Below the pieces are notes generated by a model that worked only from the letters and a program-made list of their open reading frames with translations, was not told the origin of the DNA and ran no database searches. The position numbers were made by a program, and so were the translations under genes. This document shows positions 26,510-34,390 of a stretch of 64,000 bases of DNA, one piece after another. This stretch comes from CADDYT01 sp035294125 (GTDB lineage Bacteria; Chloroflexota; Ktedonobacteria; Ktedonobacterales; Ktedonobacteraceae), in the NCBI GenBank assembly GCA_035294125.1, contig DATGLM010000084.1:327651-391650 (forward strand), in the 5' to 3' direction. Numbering within the stretch: the stretch's first letter is position 1; each line of letters begins with the position of its first letter.

Positions 26510-27316
26510 GTGAGCATTGGTGAAGAAGCATTGGAGATGCTGAGAGAAACCAGCCGCACGTTCTTTATCCCCATCAGTCGTTTACCGGTTGGCTTGCAGG
26601 ATGCAGTCATGTCGGGTTACTTATGCCTGCGCGCTATCGATGAAGTGGAAGATCATCCCATGCTGGATAACCACACAAAGGCGATGCTTTTACATGCTAT
26701 CAGTCGCACGCTGCAAACAAACTTCGACGCCGACGATTTCACAACGGCGTTGGGCAGCTACCAGCAAGACCTCGAAGAGGTGACGCTGCGCATCTACGAT
26801 TGGACGATGCTCGCGCCCCCGGATATCGCCCCGCGTGTGTGGGAGACCACGGCGGCCATGGCGGCGCGCATGGCGCAGTGGGCGGAAAGCGACTGGGTAG
26901 TCCAGACGGAAGCGGACCTGGATCGCTATACGTTCGGGGTCGCCGGAGCAGTTGGTCTGCTACTGTCAGACCTGTGGGGCTGGTATAACGGAACCCAGAC
27001 GGACCGCGTGCAGGCTGTGGGCTTCGGGCGGGGACTGCAAGCTGTCAACATCCTGCGTAACCACTCAGAGGATGTGGCGCGCGGCGTGGACTTCTTCCCA
27101 GCCGGATGGGGAACAGAGGAGATGCAGGCCTACGCACGTCGCAACCTCACCCTGGCCGACGCTTATACCAGGGCGCTGCCTTCCGGCCCCGTGCGGGACT
27201 TCTGCACTATTCCCCTTGCACTGGCCTATGCGACTCTCGATGCTCTGGCTCGCGGTGAAAATAAGCTTAGCCGTAGAGATGTACTTCAGATCGTTAGCCA
27301 GTACACTGCGGAATAA
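26510..27316 (+). CDS. squalene/phytoene synthase-family prenyltransferase, variant second motif
   Basis: This 268-residue helical protein is related to squalene/phytoene synthases, which join two C15 or C20 diphosphates head to head. The first acidic motif is intact (AIDEVEDHP, Asp44 to Asp48). In the second, the usual NILRDxxED reads NILRNHSEDVARG, with Asn184 where Asp normally binds magnesium; Glu187 and Asp188 remain. YTFGVAGAVGLLLSDLWGW corresponds to the conserved YCyxVAGxVG region. The start is GTG 26510, with AAGGAG 8 nt before it. Within a hopanoid operon it most likely supplies squalene, but the substituted residue leaves room for a different activity. Confidence 0.85.
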   Translation: MSIGEEALEMLRETSRTFFIPISRLPVGLQDAVMSGYLCLRAIDEVEDHPMLDNHTKAMLLHAISRTLQTNFDADDFTTALGSYQQDLEEVTLRIYDWTMLAPPDIAPRVWETTAAMAARMAQWAESDWVVQTEADLDRYTFGVAGAVGLLLSDLWGWYNGTQTDRVQAVGFGRGLQAVNILRNHSEDVARGVDFFPAGWGTEEMQAYARRNLTLADAYTRALPSGPVRDFCTIPLALAYATLDALARGENKLSRRDVLQIVSQYTAE

Positions 27317-27372
27317 CGAGGCTCACCCACCTTTCCCTTCCCCTGGGAAATGAGCGGCGAACCACTGACAGG

Positions 27373-28500
27373 TCATCCTTCCTGTACAAAATCGATAATT
27401 GCTTCCAGATCAGCCCGGGCGCGCGTGGCGAGCGCGTTGGGTGTCATAGCCGCCTGAGCGAGGGCCACGCGCGCCTGTTGACACTGACGCACGAGAAACT
27501 GGCGGCAGTATTCCCTGGTGTGAGTACGGTCGAAGATAGCCAGAACCTGCTGCACCTGCTTCTGGCTCATCGGCTCATCCTGACTATACACCTGCGCCAG
27601 TGCCTGCCGGTCCTCTGCCTGCGCATACTGGAAGGCATGCAGGATAGGCAAGCTTTTCTTGCGCCGGTAGATATCACCGGCGGGTCGCTTTCCTGATTCT
27701 GCTTCAGTCGCCCACACCCCCAGCATATCATCCCGCACCTGAAATGCCAGCCCCAGGGCATACCCAAAGCAGGCAAGGCCCTCAATAATCCCCCGATCGC
27801 GGCTGCCAAGTGTCGCCCCCATCTCTGTTGAGCAGCGCATCAAGATGGCCGTCTTGCGACCGATCATCTCCTCATAGCTTGAAAGAGAAACCTGTAACTG
27901 GCGTTCAAAGGACATATCAAGATACTGCCCTTCGGTCAGCTTCAGTAAAGCCGTATCGAACAGCTTAGCGAGAGTCAGCGCAGTTATCGGCTCTACCCCT
28001 TCTTCCAGAACCTTCCAGAGATGGACGCGAGCCTGCGCAAGCATGGCATCTCCGGCAAGAATGGCCTGGGGAACGCCCCATAAAGACCAGACGGTAGGAC
28101 GATGACGCCGTTCGACATCTCCATCTTCAATATCATCATGCAGCAGCGTAAAATTATGCGCCAGTTCTACTGCCGCCGCGGCAGGCAGCGCCGGTCGCAG
28201 AGAGAGCGCGGGGGAATCTTCTTCTAATGAAGGAGTTTGTTCCTGGGCCCAGGCCAGTTCGTAGCTCAGGAGAAGGAGTTTTGGGCGCAGGAGTTTACCC
28301 GGATGACCGTTGACAGGACGAAACTGCTGATCGAGCCAGCCGAGGTGATACTGCATTTGTCCTTTCAGCTTGAGCAGCGCATCATCATTGACCCTTTCAG
28401 GGAGCGATGTCTGCGGTGCGAGAAATGCCCGGTGAAGCTCCTGAAGAATCTCCCGGTTGTAACGCTGAAATACGGTGTCTATGATATCTGACATGATCAT
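27373..28500 (-). CDS. polyprenyl diphosphate synthase (trans-isoprenyl)
   Basis: This 375-residue enzyme makes an allylic prenyl diphosphate, plausibly the farnesyl diphosphate used by the synthase and cyclase encoded next to it. The first aspartate-rich motif is LLHDDIEDGD (about residue 120), with HRPTVWSLWG after it. The second reads FQVRDDMLGVW rather than the usual DDxxD, so the last Asp is missing. GKLLRPKLLLLS corresponds to the GKRxRP site. The start is uncertain: ATG 28500 and 28494 both fit the family, and a GTG at 28551 with a close AAGGA is also in frame. It converges with the preceding gene. Confidence 0.9.
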   Translation of the reverse strand: MIMSDIIDTVFQRYNREILQELHRAFLAPQTSLPERVNDDALLKLKGQMQYHLGWLDQQFRPVNGHPGKLLRPKLLLLSYELAWAQEQTPSLEEDSPALSLRPALPAAAAVELAHNFTLLHDDIEDGDVERRHRPTVWSLWGVPQAILAGDAMLAQARVHLWKVLEEGVEPITALTLAKLFDTALLKLTEGQYLDMSFERQLQVSLSSYEEMIGRKTAILMRCSTEMGATLGSRDRGIIEGLACFGYALGLAFQVRDDMLGVWATEAESGKRPAGDIYRRKKSLPILHAFQYAQAEDRQALAQVYSQDEPMSQKQVQQVLAIFDRTHTREYCRQFLVRQCQQARVALAQAAMTPNALATRARADLEAIIDFVQEG

Positions 28501-28684
28501 TGACTGAGAAAGACCATATGTCCCATAACAAGGTGGACACCGATCTTTCACTCCTTAAAAAAATAAAAATCTCGAACAGTTCCCTCTGCTCAATCGTATC
28601 ATAAACGTTTCCTGATAGTCTAGCAGAGCCTTTATGACCTATACGTTTCTGGATATGCGCCAGGACGTGCCGTTTCCCATACGC

Positions 28685-28745
28685 AGCACTCATTGCAAGT
28701 GGGGATGTCCTGCTAAAGAGGACATCCCCACTTGCAATGAGTGCT
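28685..28745. terminator. perfect 26-bp inverted repeat after nirK
   Basis: The arms 28685-28710 and 28720-28745 are perfectly complementary with a 9-nt loop. It lies 14 bp beyond the nirK stop codon on the side transcription leaves. No U-tract follows on either strand, so it may act as an RNA-stability or Rho-blocking element rather than a classical terminator. Confidence 0.75.
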
Positions 28746-28759
28746 TTGTTCTTGTGAGA

Positions 28760-29944
28760 CTACGGTACGACTTTGAGGATACCGATTGCACCTTTTCCCA
28801 CGCTGGCAAAGGAGTGGCTGACGAAGGGATAGAGGCCCGGCTGCGGGATCGTCAGTTCGACCATCACACCTCCTCCAGGCGGAACGGTGACGGTTTGATC
28901 GCCGACCATGTGGTTAGCAGGGTTGCCATCGATATAGGTATCACTGAAGATGGCCCCAATGACGTGGAAGGCTGAGAATAGGGTTGGTCCGGCATTCACA
29001 ATGAAAATGCGAATACGCTGTCCCGCCTTTGCTACGATCGGGCTGTCTTTATACTGGTTGGCGTAGCCGTTGAACACCACGTAGTCAGGATTGCCGGAGG
29101 CGAGTTTGTTGGGATCAACGCCATAAGAACCATCGGGCAGCCGGGCAGTGTAGAACTCACTCTGCACCAGGACGTATTCTTGAGCCGGTACCCAGCCTTG
29201 AGCCGGGTCGACAATGATGGCCCCATACATACCGTTCGCCATGTGATAAATGGTGACAGGAGCACCGCAGTGATACATGAAGACACCGGGATAGTTGGCT
29301 TTCCAGTCAAAGGAAAAGCTTTTGCCAGGAGCGATAGGCTGATAGTTCACGCTCCAGGGAGTCTGCGCGGCGTGGAAGTCGATCGAATGGGGCATGGTGC
29401 CATCGTTGACGAGTGTGAAATGCACCGTTTGACCCTGGCGCACGCGCAGCACCGGGCCGGGGACGGTTCCATTGAACGTCCAGGCATGATAGGCCACTCC
29501 CGGAGCAATGGCAACAAGCAGCTCTTTGACTGTCAGCGTCAGATTGACCGTGTTGCCTTGCGGGGTGGCAGGAGCTACCGGGTTATAGGTCTGATGTGGG
29601 GGAACGGCGACAGTTGGCACGGGCTGGTTCGCCGTGCTGTTGGCGTTCGTGGTGACACCGGTCGCAGCCGTGGTGGACGATTTTGACGCAGGCATGTGTG
29701 AGAAAATGATCCCCAATATCAGCAGGAAGGCCATGATCCCGGCGGCAACGGCGGTGAGCGCCCGCCCCTCGGCCAGGCCACGACGCCTGGCCTGCTTTGC
29801 CTGTATCATGGCCTCATACCTTTCCCTGAGCGCATGTTCCTGCGAGTCGCGTTCTTTCCCTCTCTCAGAGAACTCTGGCTGGTTTGCCTGTGTCTCGCTC
29901 CGGATGGAAGAACTAGACTGAGGATCGGTTATCTGTTTACTCAT
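28760..29944 (-). CDS. nirK: membrane-anchored copper nitrite reductase (NirK-type)
   Basis: This 394-residue protein reduces nitrite to nitric oxide. A cytoplasmic N-terminus of about 60 charged residues precedes one membrane span (about 62-82), then a Thr/Asn linker and two cupredoxin domains. All expected residues are visible: MPHSIDFH (about His184, Asp187, His189), YHCGAPVTIYHMANGM (about His225, Cys226, His234, Met239), the catalytic-type His in FSAFHVIG (about 328) and the type-2 His in YPFVSHSFA (about 378). The membrane anchor is unusual against soluble periplasmic NirK. A multicopper-oxidase-like role is the alternative. It is divergent from nnrS, with a Crp-type site in its promoter. 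Confidence 0.87.
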   Translation of the reverse strand: MSKQITDPQSSSSIRSETQANQPEFSERGKERDSQEHALRERYEAMIQAKQARRRGLAEGRALTAVAAGIMAFLLILGIIFSHMPASKSSTTAATGVTTNANSTANQPVPTVAVPPHQTYNPVAPATPQGNTVNLTLTVKELLVAIAPGVAYHAWTFNGTVPGPVLRVRQGQTVHFTLVNDGTMPHSIDFHAAQTPWSVNYQPIAPGKSFSFDWKANYPGVFMYHCGAPVTIYHMANGMYGAIIVDPAQGWVPAQEYVLVQSEFYTARLPDGSYGVDPNKLASGNPDYVVFNGYANQYKDSPIVAKAGQRIRIFIVNAGPTLFSAFHVIGAIFSDTYIDGNPANHMVGDQTVTVPPGGGVMVELTIPQPGLYPFVSHSFASVGKGAIGILKVVP

Positions 29945-30002
29945 AAAAGATCTTCCTCCTTTTCAAGAAGATATCAAAGACAATTCGTATTTTGCTGCAT
30001 CA

Positions 30003-30045
30003 AGCATAGCATCGCTTCACCACGATTTTTGTGATTTTTGTCACA
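30003..30045 (-). promoter_or_regulatory. Crp/Fnr-type operator and -10 of the nirK promoter
   Basis: A perfect palindrome TGTGA-N6-TCACA lies at 30030-30045 (TTGTGA/TCACAA when extended by one base each side). Exactly 21 nt away on the minus strand is TATGCT (30008-30003), a -10 hexamer. That places the site centre near -41.5, the class II activator position. Confidence 0.72.
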
Positions 30046-30123
30046 AACTCAGCCTGTGATGAATCTGTGATGTTGCTGTGAAATTGAGAGGCATTCAGAT
30101 GGTTCTTTTCCGTGAAAAGGGGC

Positions 30124-30139
30124 TGCGATAAAAGTCACA
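30124..30139 (+). promoter_or_regulatory. Crp/Fnr-type operator upstream of nnrS
   Basis: TGCGA-TAAAAG-TCACA, one mismatch from the TGTGA-N6-TCACA palindrome. A weak -10 candidate TAGTCT follows after 22 nt (30162-30167), giving an activator-like position for nnrS. Confidence 0.5.
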
Positions 30140-30219
30140 GCACTCACGCAAGGTCGCGTGTTAGTCTTCTTTAACAAGAATAAGAGCACTATCCCTTAGC
30201 ATAGCCAGGAGGGTCTTCA

Positions 30220-31665
30220 TTGCAAATGTCTGTAGAGAGAAACAAAATGTCGTTGAAAAATATATCTCATCAGGAGCCATTCTCGCGGGTGGCACCGGTA
30301 CTGCGGGCGGCCCTGCTGCTGGGGGCCAGTGCAGGCTTTGTGCTTGCCGCGTTGCTCTCGCTCACCTCCGCGTTTGCCATTCCGCCGGGTGCATGGTGGG
30401 CGGCAGCGGCGCAGGCGCATGGACACCTGCAACTGTATGGCTGGGCGGGGCTGTTCGTTCTGGGCGTCTGCCTGCATTTTCTCCCTCGCCTGCGGGGTAC
30501 ACCTCTGGCTGCGCCCTGGCTCGTCCCCTGGATTCTCTCCTTGCAAGTGAGCAGCCTGCTGCTACGCGGACTGAGCCAGCCTCTACTGGCGATCACCGGT
30601 AGCGGGATGTGGAGTCTACTGTTGATAGCGAGCGGGTTGCTGGAATGTCTTGCGCTGCTGGCAGTCGTCATCCTGCTGGCGCTGACCGCCATACAGGGTC
30701 CCCGGCTTTCCAGTCGCCCGGCGCTGGGCAGGATACTGCCCATGCTGGCCATGGCCTTTTGCGCGCTTACCTTTGCCAGCATGGTCAATCTGTTCAACGT
30801 AGTGCAGGCCGCGTTCTCCAGCGGGCTGATCATGAGCAAAGGAGATGATTTGAATGTGCTACTCGGCCTCTTCGGTTTTCTTGTGCCAATAGCCCTGGCG
30901 ATGTCGGCTCGTTCCCTGCCTATGTATGCCGGGTTGGACGCTTTTCCAGCACCAGTCCTGCGGCCCTCCGCGCTGATTTATCTTTTGGGACTGATGCTGG
31001 CCGCTATTGGAACGTGGGCGGGAACGCAAACGGGGGCATGGAGCGCAAGAATCTTTGGGGCAGGGCTGCTCCTGGTCGGAGCGGCCATTCTCGTCTTTAT
31101 CGGCGTCTTTTTGCGGATGATGCGCCGCCGGGGGAGACTGCCGGAGCGCGTCTCCCGGCTGGCTCCACAGCCGGAGGAGGCAGCGCGCACCTACAAACGG
31201 CAGGTTGCCCACGAACGTCATTTCTACGGACCATTCGTCGGGCTGGTTGCCAGCGCCTATCTGTGGGCCATGCTCGGCAGCCTGCTCCTCGTCAGCGATG
31301 GCATTGCCCTGGCGTTGGGTGGGACAGCGCCGTTCGCCCTCGACGCCATCCGCCACAGCTTCGCCATTGGCTTCATTGCGCTGCTGATCTGCGGTATCTC
31401 GGCGCGCATGATCTCGGGCTTCTCCGGCCAGCAAATTGCCTCGCCTGCGCTGGTCCATGTAATGCTCTGGCTGGGCAATGCCACCGCACTGCTGCGGGTC
31501 GGATCGCTCTTGCTTGCACCTCTGCTGGAAGCCCTCAGCGGCACCACTCTGATCGCCACCATTGCCTTCGGCCTCTCCGGCCCGCTTGGCCTCGCACTCG
31601 CCATCTGCCTGCTGCTCAATCTCTGGCCCGCACTTCGCACGTCGCGGTGCCGTGAAACGACCTGA
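30220..31665 (+). CDS. nnrS: NnrS-family heme/copper membrane protein
   Basis: This 481-residue polytopic protein has about 12 membrane spans. NnrS proteins protect against or respond to nitric oxide and are usually under NO-responsive Crp/Fnr regulators. The family motif AQAHGHLQLYGWAGLFVLGV with its paired histidines is at about residues 59-78. A second, AIRHSFAIGFIALLICGISARMISGFSG, lies near 385-412. AGGAGG is 7 nt before a TTG at 30220 and 13 nt before the ATG at 30226, so TTG is the better-spaced start. ATG 30247 is a third option. It is divergent from nirK. Confidence 0.9.
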   Translation: MQMSVERNKMSLKNISHQEPFSRVAPVLRAALLLGASAGFVLAALLSLTSAFAIPPGAWWAAAAQAHGHLQLYGWAGLFVLGVCLHFLPRLRGTPLAAPWLVPWILSLQVSSLLLRGLSQPLLAITGSGMWSLLLIASGLLECLALLAVVILLALTAIQGPRLSSRPALGRILPMLAMAFCALTFASMVNLFNVVQAAFSSGLIMSKGDDLNVLLGLFGFLVPIALAMSARSLPMYAGLDAFPAPVLRPSALIYLLGLMLAAIGTWAGTQTGAWSARIFGAGLLLVGAAILVFIGVFLRMMRRRGRLPERVSRLAPQPEEAARTYKRQVAHERHFYGPFVGLVASAYLWAMLGSLLLVSDGIALALGGTAPFALDAIRHSFAIGFIALLICGISARMISGFSGQQIASPALVHVMLWLGNATALLRVGSLLLAPLLEALSGTTLIATIAFGLSGPLGLALAICLLLNLWPALRTSRCRETT

Positions 31666-31706
31666 TCTGTCCTATCAGCGGCGAGAAAGAGAACGGCAGA
31701 TGGTAC

Positions 31707-32150
31707 TCATGCTTCCTCACTTATTCGCTTAACCAACGGGGTAGCTTGCTGGAAGAGTTCGCGTTCCATGCTATGGAAGGACGGGCTGGGAGTCATGGTG
31801 AGCAGCATGACGGCATCAGTCTGAGCGGTGACGCTGTGCGGGATGCTGGCCTCCAACTGGAGCACCAGCCCCGCCTGCAACTTGACGCTGTTCCCGGTCG
31901 CGGAAAACAGCACGCGCCCGCGCAGCACCTGCACCTGAATCTGGCTTGAGGTGCGATGCTCCTTCAACTGCTGCCCCGCTTTGAAGGCAAAAAGCACCAG
32001 CCGGGCTGTTCCAATATCGGAAAGCACCTGCACATACGGCCCTTCATCCCGAAAATGGGTGAGCGCCCGCAGGTCGAAAACGACCATCTCGCCCGGCTTT
32101 CCCTGTTTCTGTTCTTCCTGTACTGCCTGATTCTCTGATACCTGGTTCAT
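31707..32150 (-). CDS. cupin-domain protein
   Basis: This is a 147-residue single-domain cupin. The central barrel carries GTARLVLFAFKAGQQLKEHR, then SQIQVQVLRGRVLFSATGNS, LQAGLVLQLEASIPHSVTA, the two conserved cupin motifs. Metal-ligand candidates are the His in EHR and the His in IPHSV. No signal peptide, so cytoplasmic. The open frame extends upstream of 32150 only as a shadow of the DUF2249 gene; MNQVSENQ at 32150 fits the domain length. It lies 79 bp after the DUF2249 gene and is probably co-transcribed with it from the Crp-type promoter at 32568-32610. Such small cupins often accompany NO-response genes; the ligand is unknown. Confidence 0.85.
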   Translation of the reverse strand: MNQVSENQAVQEEQKQGKPGEMVVFDLRALTHFRDEGPYVQVLSDIGTARLVLFAFKAGQQLKEHRTSSQIQVQVLRGRVLFSATGNSVKLQAGLVLQLEASIPHSVTAQTDAVMLLTMTPSPSFHSMERELFQQATPLVKRISEEA

Positions 32151-32229
32151 ACTCTGTCCCTGATCTTTATGCTCTCTCCTCAAGAGAGAAACGCAGGAAC
32201 AGCAGATGATGCTGTTCCTGCCAGTAGTA

Positions 32230-32478
32230 TTACTCCTCGTCGGCAACCTTGTGGATACGAATAATCCACTCCTCTGGCCCCTGCTGCTCCGGCTCCCAGC
32301 TAAACATGCCGGGGCGCTCCGCCAGCAACTGATAGCGCAGAGGAGCCGGATCGTGGTCATTGACCAGGCGCAAGGCCTCGCCCACCTTGAGAGCATCGAG
32401 CCGGGAAAAGATCGCCGGGTGGCGCTGGCGCGGCGGCATCTCCCGAACGTCAAGGGTCTTTACGGTTGAATCTGCCAT
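32230..32478 (-). CDS. DUF2249 protein
   Basis: This 82-residue cytoplasmic protein is of the TusA-like DUF2249 family, recognised by KTLDVREMPPRQRHPAIFSR, LVNDHDPAPLRYQL and the terminal EPEQQGPEEWIIRIHK. Members are frequently clustered with denitrification or NO-detoxification genes, often beside hemerythrin-type proteins, but their biochemical role is not established. Unlike TusA, it has no cysteine in the N-terminal motif. It is first in a minus-strand pair with the cupin and divergent from the DUF59 gene. A second DUF2249 gene lies at 34391-34642, about 2 kb away. Confidence 0.88.
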   Translation of the reverse strand: MADSTVKTLDVREMPPRQRHPAIFSRLDALKVGEALRLVNDHDPAPLRYQLLAERPGMFSWEPEQQGPEEWIIRIHKVADEE

Positions 32479-32567
32479 AAGTATCTTTCTCCTGTTTGAA
32501 AATGACGTGACATACCGGGTTACCGGTTGTGTGAAAGCGTAGCAACAGTGTTGCGGCTACACATAGA

Positions 32568-32637
32568 GTATGCATCAACTGCCTCCCAGAAGGCTGTGAC
32601 TAATGTCGCAGCTTTTTATGAGATACAGAGCTATGCT
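32568..32637. promoter_or_regulatory. shared divergent promoter with one Crp/Fnr-type operator
   Basis: The operator TGTGA-CTAATG-TCGCA is at 32595-32610. On the plus strand TATGCT (32632-32637) begins after a 21-nt gap, and on the minus strand CATACT (32573-32568) also lies exactly 21 nt away. A single site may therefore activate the DUF59 gene and the DUF2249-cupin pair from -41.5 in both directions. Confidence 0.65.
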
Positions 32638-32680
32638 TTTCCTACAAGGTTTTGCGAACAAAAAAGAAAGAGGAAGAAAG

Positions 32681-33001
32681 ATGAAAAGCTCCACGCTTGA
32701 AACGATGCGCTCATTGATTTATGAAGCCCTGCGAGAGGTCTATGACCCGGAGCTGGGTGTCAATGTCGTCGATCTCGGCCTGGTCTATAATATCGATATC
32801 ACAGAAGATGGTTTCGTCACCATTACCATGACCTTGACCACGCCCGGCTGCCCCATGCATGAATCGCTGGCCGAAGGCGTAGGAGCCGCGCTGGGAGATA
32901 TTCCGGGACTCATCGGCGGCGAGATTCGTCTGGTGTGGAACCCACTCTGGTCACCTGAACGCATGACCGAAGAGGGAAAACGCCAGCTCGGTTTCTTATG
33001 A
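32681..33001 (+). CDS. MIP18/DUF59 family iron-sulfur assembly-type protein
   Basis: This is a 106-residue cytoplasmic protein. The domain runs from MRSLIYEALREVYDPELGVN through VVDLGLVYNIDI to TMTLTTPGCPMHESLAEGVG, with the conserved DPE and the single reactive Cys in TTPGCPM. The family (SufT, PaaD, YitW types) assists iron-sulfur cluster delivery. Here the neighbours suggest repair or assembly of a metalloenzyme exposed to NO, which is inference. ATG 32681 is chosen, with AAAGAGGAAG upstream; an open frame extends back to 32603. It ends at a 27-bp inverted repeat shared with the convergent membrane-protein gene. Confidence 0.9.
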   Translation: MKSSTLETMRSLIYEALREVYDPELGVNVVDLGLVYNIDITEDGFVTITMTLTTPGCPMHESLAEGVGAALGDIPGLIGGEIRLVWNPLWSPERMTEEGKRQLGFL

Positions 33002-33019
33002 AGGTGGGCTTCTCCACCT

Positions 33020-33090
33020 CATCTCGTGAAATGAAAGAGCACCGGCGCATTCTCACGTGCCGGGCCGGTGCTCTTTCATTTCACGAGATG
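33020..33090. terminator. perfect 27-bp inverted repeat between convergent genes
   Basis: The arms 33020-33046 and 33064-33090 are fully complementary with a 17-nt loop. The right arm contains the stop codon of the minus-strand membrane-protein gene (33076-33078). Likely a bidirectional terminator. Confidence 0.78.
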
Positions 33091-34326
33091 GCGGACTACG
33101 CCAGCGATATTTAAGGCGGCAAGCGCGAGGCCAATGCCGAGAAGACTGGCGGTTATCCGCGTCAGCCAGACCACCTGGAAGAGCATCGCTCCCAGCGTGG
33201 CAATCAAGCCCAGGTTGATTGCCCAGCAACTGATCCATGCCAGCCGCTCATGTAGTAGCTCGCGCATCAGGGGAACCTTCTGCCGCCCCGCCAGCGGCCC
33301 GTAGCGCCGCTGCCAGACGAGGAAAGGTACAATTTTATAGAGGTAGCCGATAATGCTCTGTCCCAGCCAGCCTACCAGCGCCAGCAGCAGCAGGGCAGCA
33401 AGCACGGATGGCTGCTCCCATCCTGCTATGACCACAACCAGGCTCGCGGGTATCAGCAAGGCAAAGCTGACAACCGCTGCGATGCTGTGGTACTGGGTTA
33501 CGTCGAGCACCTTACGAAAGCGCACACGCAAGAGCCGCCGATAATCCCAGGCAAAGAGCCAGGCCGTCGCAGTGAGCAATACGCCTCCGAGCAGGACGAA
33601 AGGCAGCCAGGAGCCGAGAAAGCCTATTGCCAGCATGGCAATACTCGTGTTGAGCAGCACGAAGATGACGCGGCCCAGGCGATCACCGTGTGCATGCGAC
33701 AGAGAAAACAGACGAGCCAGCGTGTAGGAGACACCGATCAGTGTGGTGCTGAGCCAGCCAACTACGCCCAGCACGATATGGACAGGCAGAACTTCGTCAA
33801 ATGCCGTTCCCAGGAAGTTCCATTGCAGGTTGAGAGCCGCCGTCAGGCCGAGGCTCACCACGAGGCAGAGGTAGACGAGCGAGGCGCAGAGGAAGCGCAC
33901 GGTGAGCGGGCGTTTTGGAGCATGTAGCAGCGTCGCGGCGAGAACAACGACGTAATGAGCCACCGCCAGTATCACACCCACTCCGCCCAGGATCATCAGC
34001 CAGGGTTGCAAGAGCCAGAAGCCGCAAATCAGCAGCGTCACACTCATGGCATAGACGGGATATTGCCAGGACAGCAGGCGCGCCGCTCGCAAGGGACCGA
34101 CGATGATAACCGGCACAAGCTGTAATGATGCTCCCATAATGGTCATGGTCAGCCAACCCAGTGTGGCGATATGCACGAGGGCCAGCACGTGCGGGAAATC
34201 GGGCGCCAGCAGCGCCTCCGGTAGTATCCAGGGCAACAGGAAGCCAAAGAGGGCGGTCACGCAGGCTCCCGTCAGCAAAAAGGGAAGCGGGATCGTCGGA
34301 GATACACCCTGGCTTCCCACCATCAT
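33076..34326 (-). CDS. NnrS-like / heme-copper-oxidase-like polytopic membrane protein
   Basis: About 416 residues with 11-12 membrane spans and histidines placed within them: HVLALVHIATLGWLTMTIMG, AVAHYVVVLAATLLH, DEVLPVHIVLGVVGWLSTTL, VTQYHSIAAVV. The HIATLGWLT segment recalls NnrS and the cbb3 oxidase subunit I-like group, but the full set of oxidase ligands is not evident, so catalysis is not claimed. The start is uncertain. ATG 34326 or 34323 is taken because upstream in-frame codons overlap the DUF2249 gene, although an AAAGGAG sits at that gene's stop. It forms a unit with the DUF2249 gene before it. Confidence 0.72.
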   Translation of the reverse strand: MMVGSQGVSPTIPLPFLLTGACVTALFGFLLPWILPEALLAPDFPHVLALVHIATLGWLTMTIMGASLQLVPVIIVGPLRAARLLSWQYPVYAMSVTLLICGFWLLQPWLMILGGVGVILAVAHYVVVLAATLLHAPKRPLTVRFLCASLVYLCLVVSLGLTAALNLQWNFLGTAFDEVLPVHIVLGVVGWLSTTLIGVSYTLARLFSLSHAHGDRLGRVIFVLLNTSIAMLAIGFLGSWLPFVLLGGVLLTATAWLFAWDYRRLLRVRFRKVLDVTQYHSIAAVVSFALLIPASLVVVIAGWEQPSVLAALLLLALVGWLGQSIIGYLYKIVPFLVWQRRYGPLAGRQKVPLMRELLHERLAWISCWAINLGLIATLGAMLFQVVWLTRITASLLGIGLALAALNIAGVVRHLVK

Positions 34327-34390
34327 ATCCGCTCTACCCACATTTGCTACCGTGATTGGCGGTTTGCCCGGCGGAGTTGGCGACGCTCCT

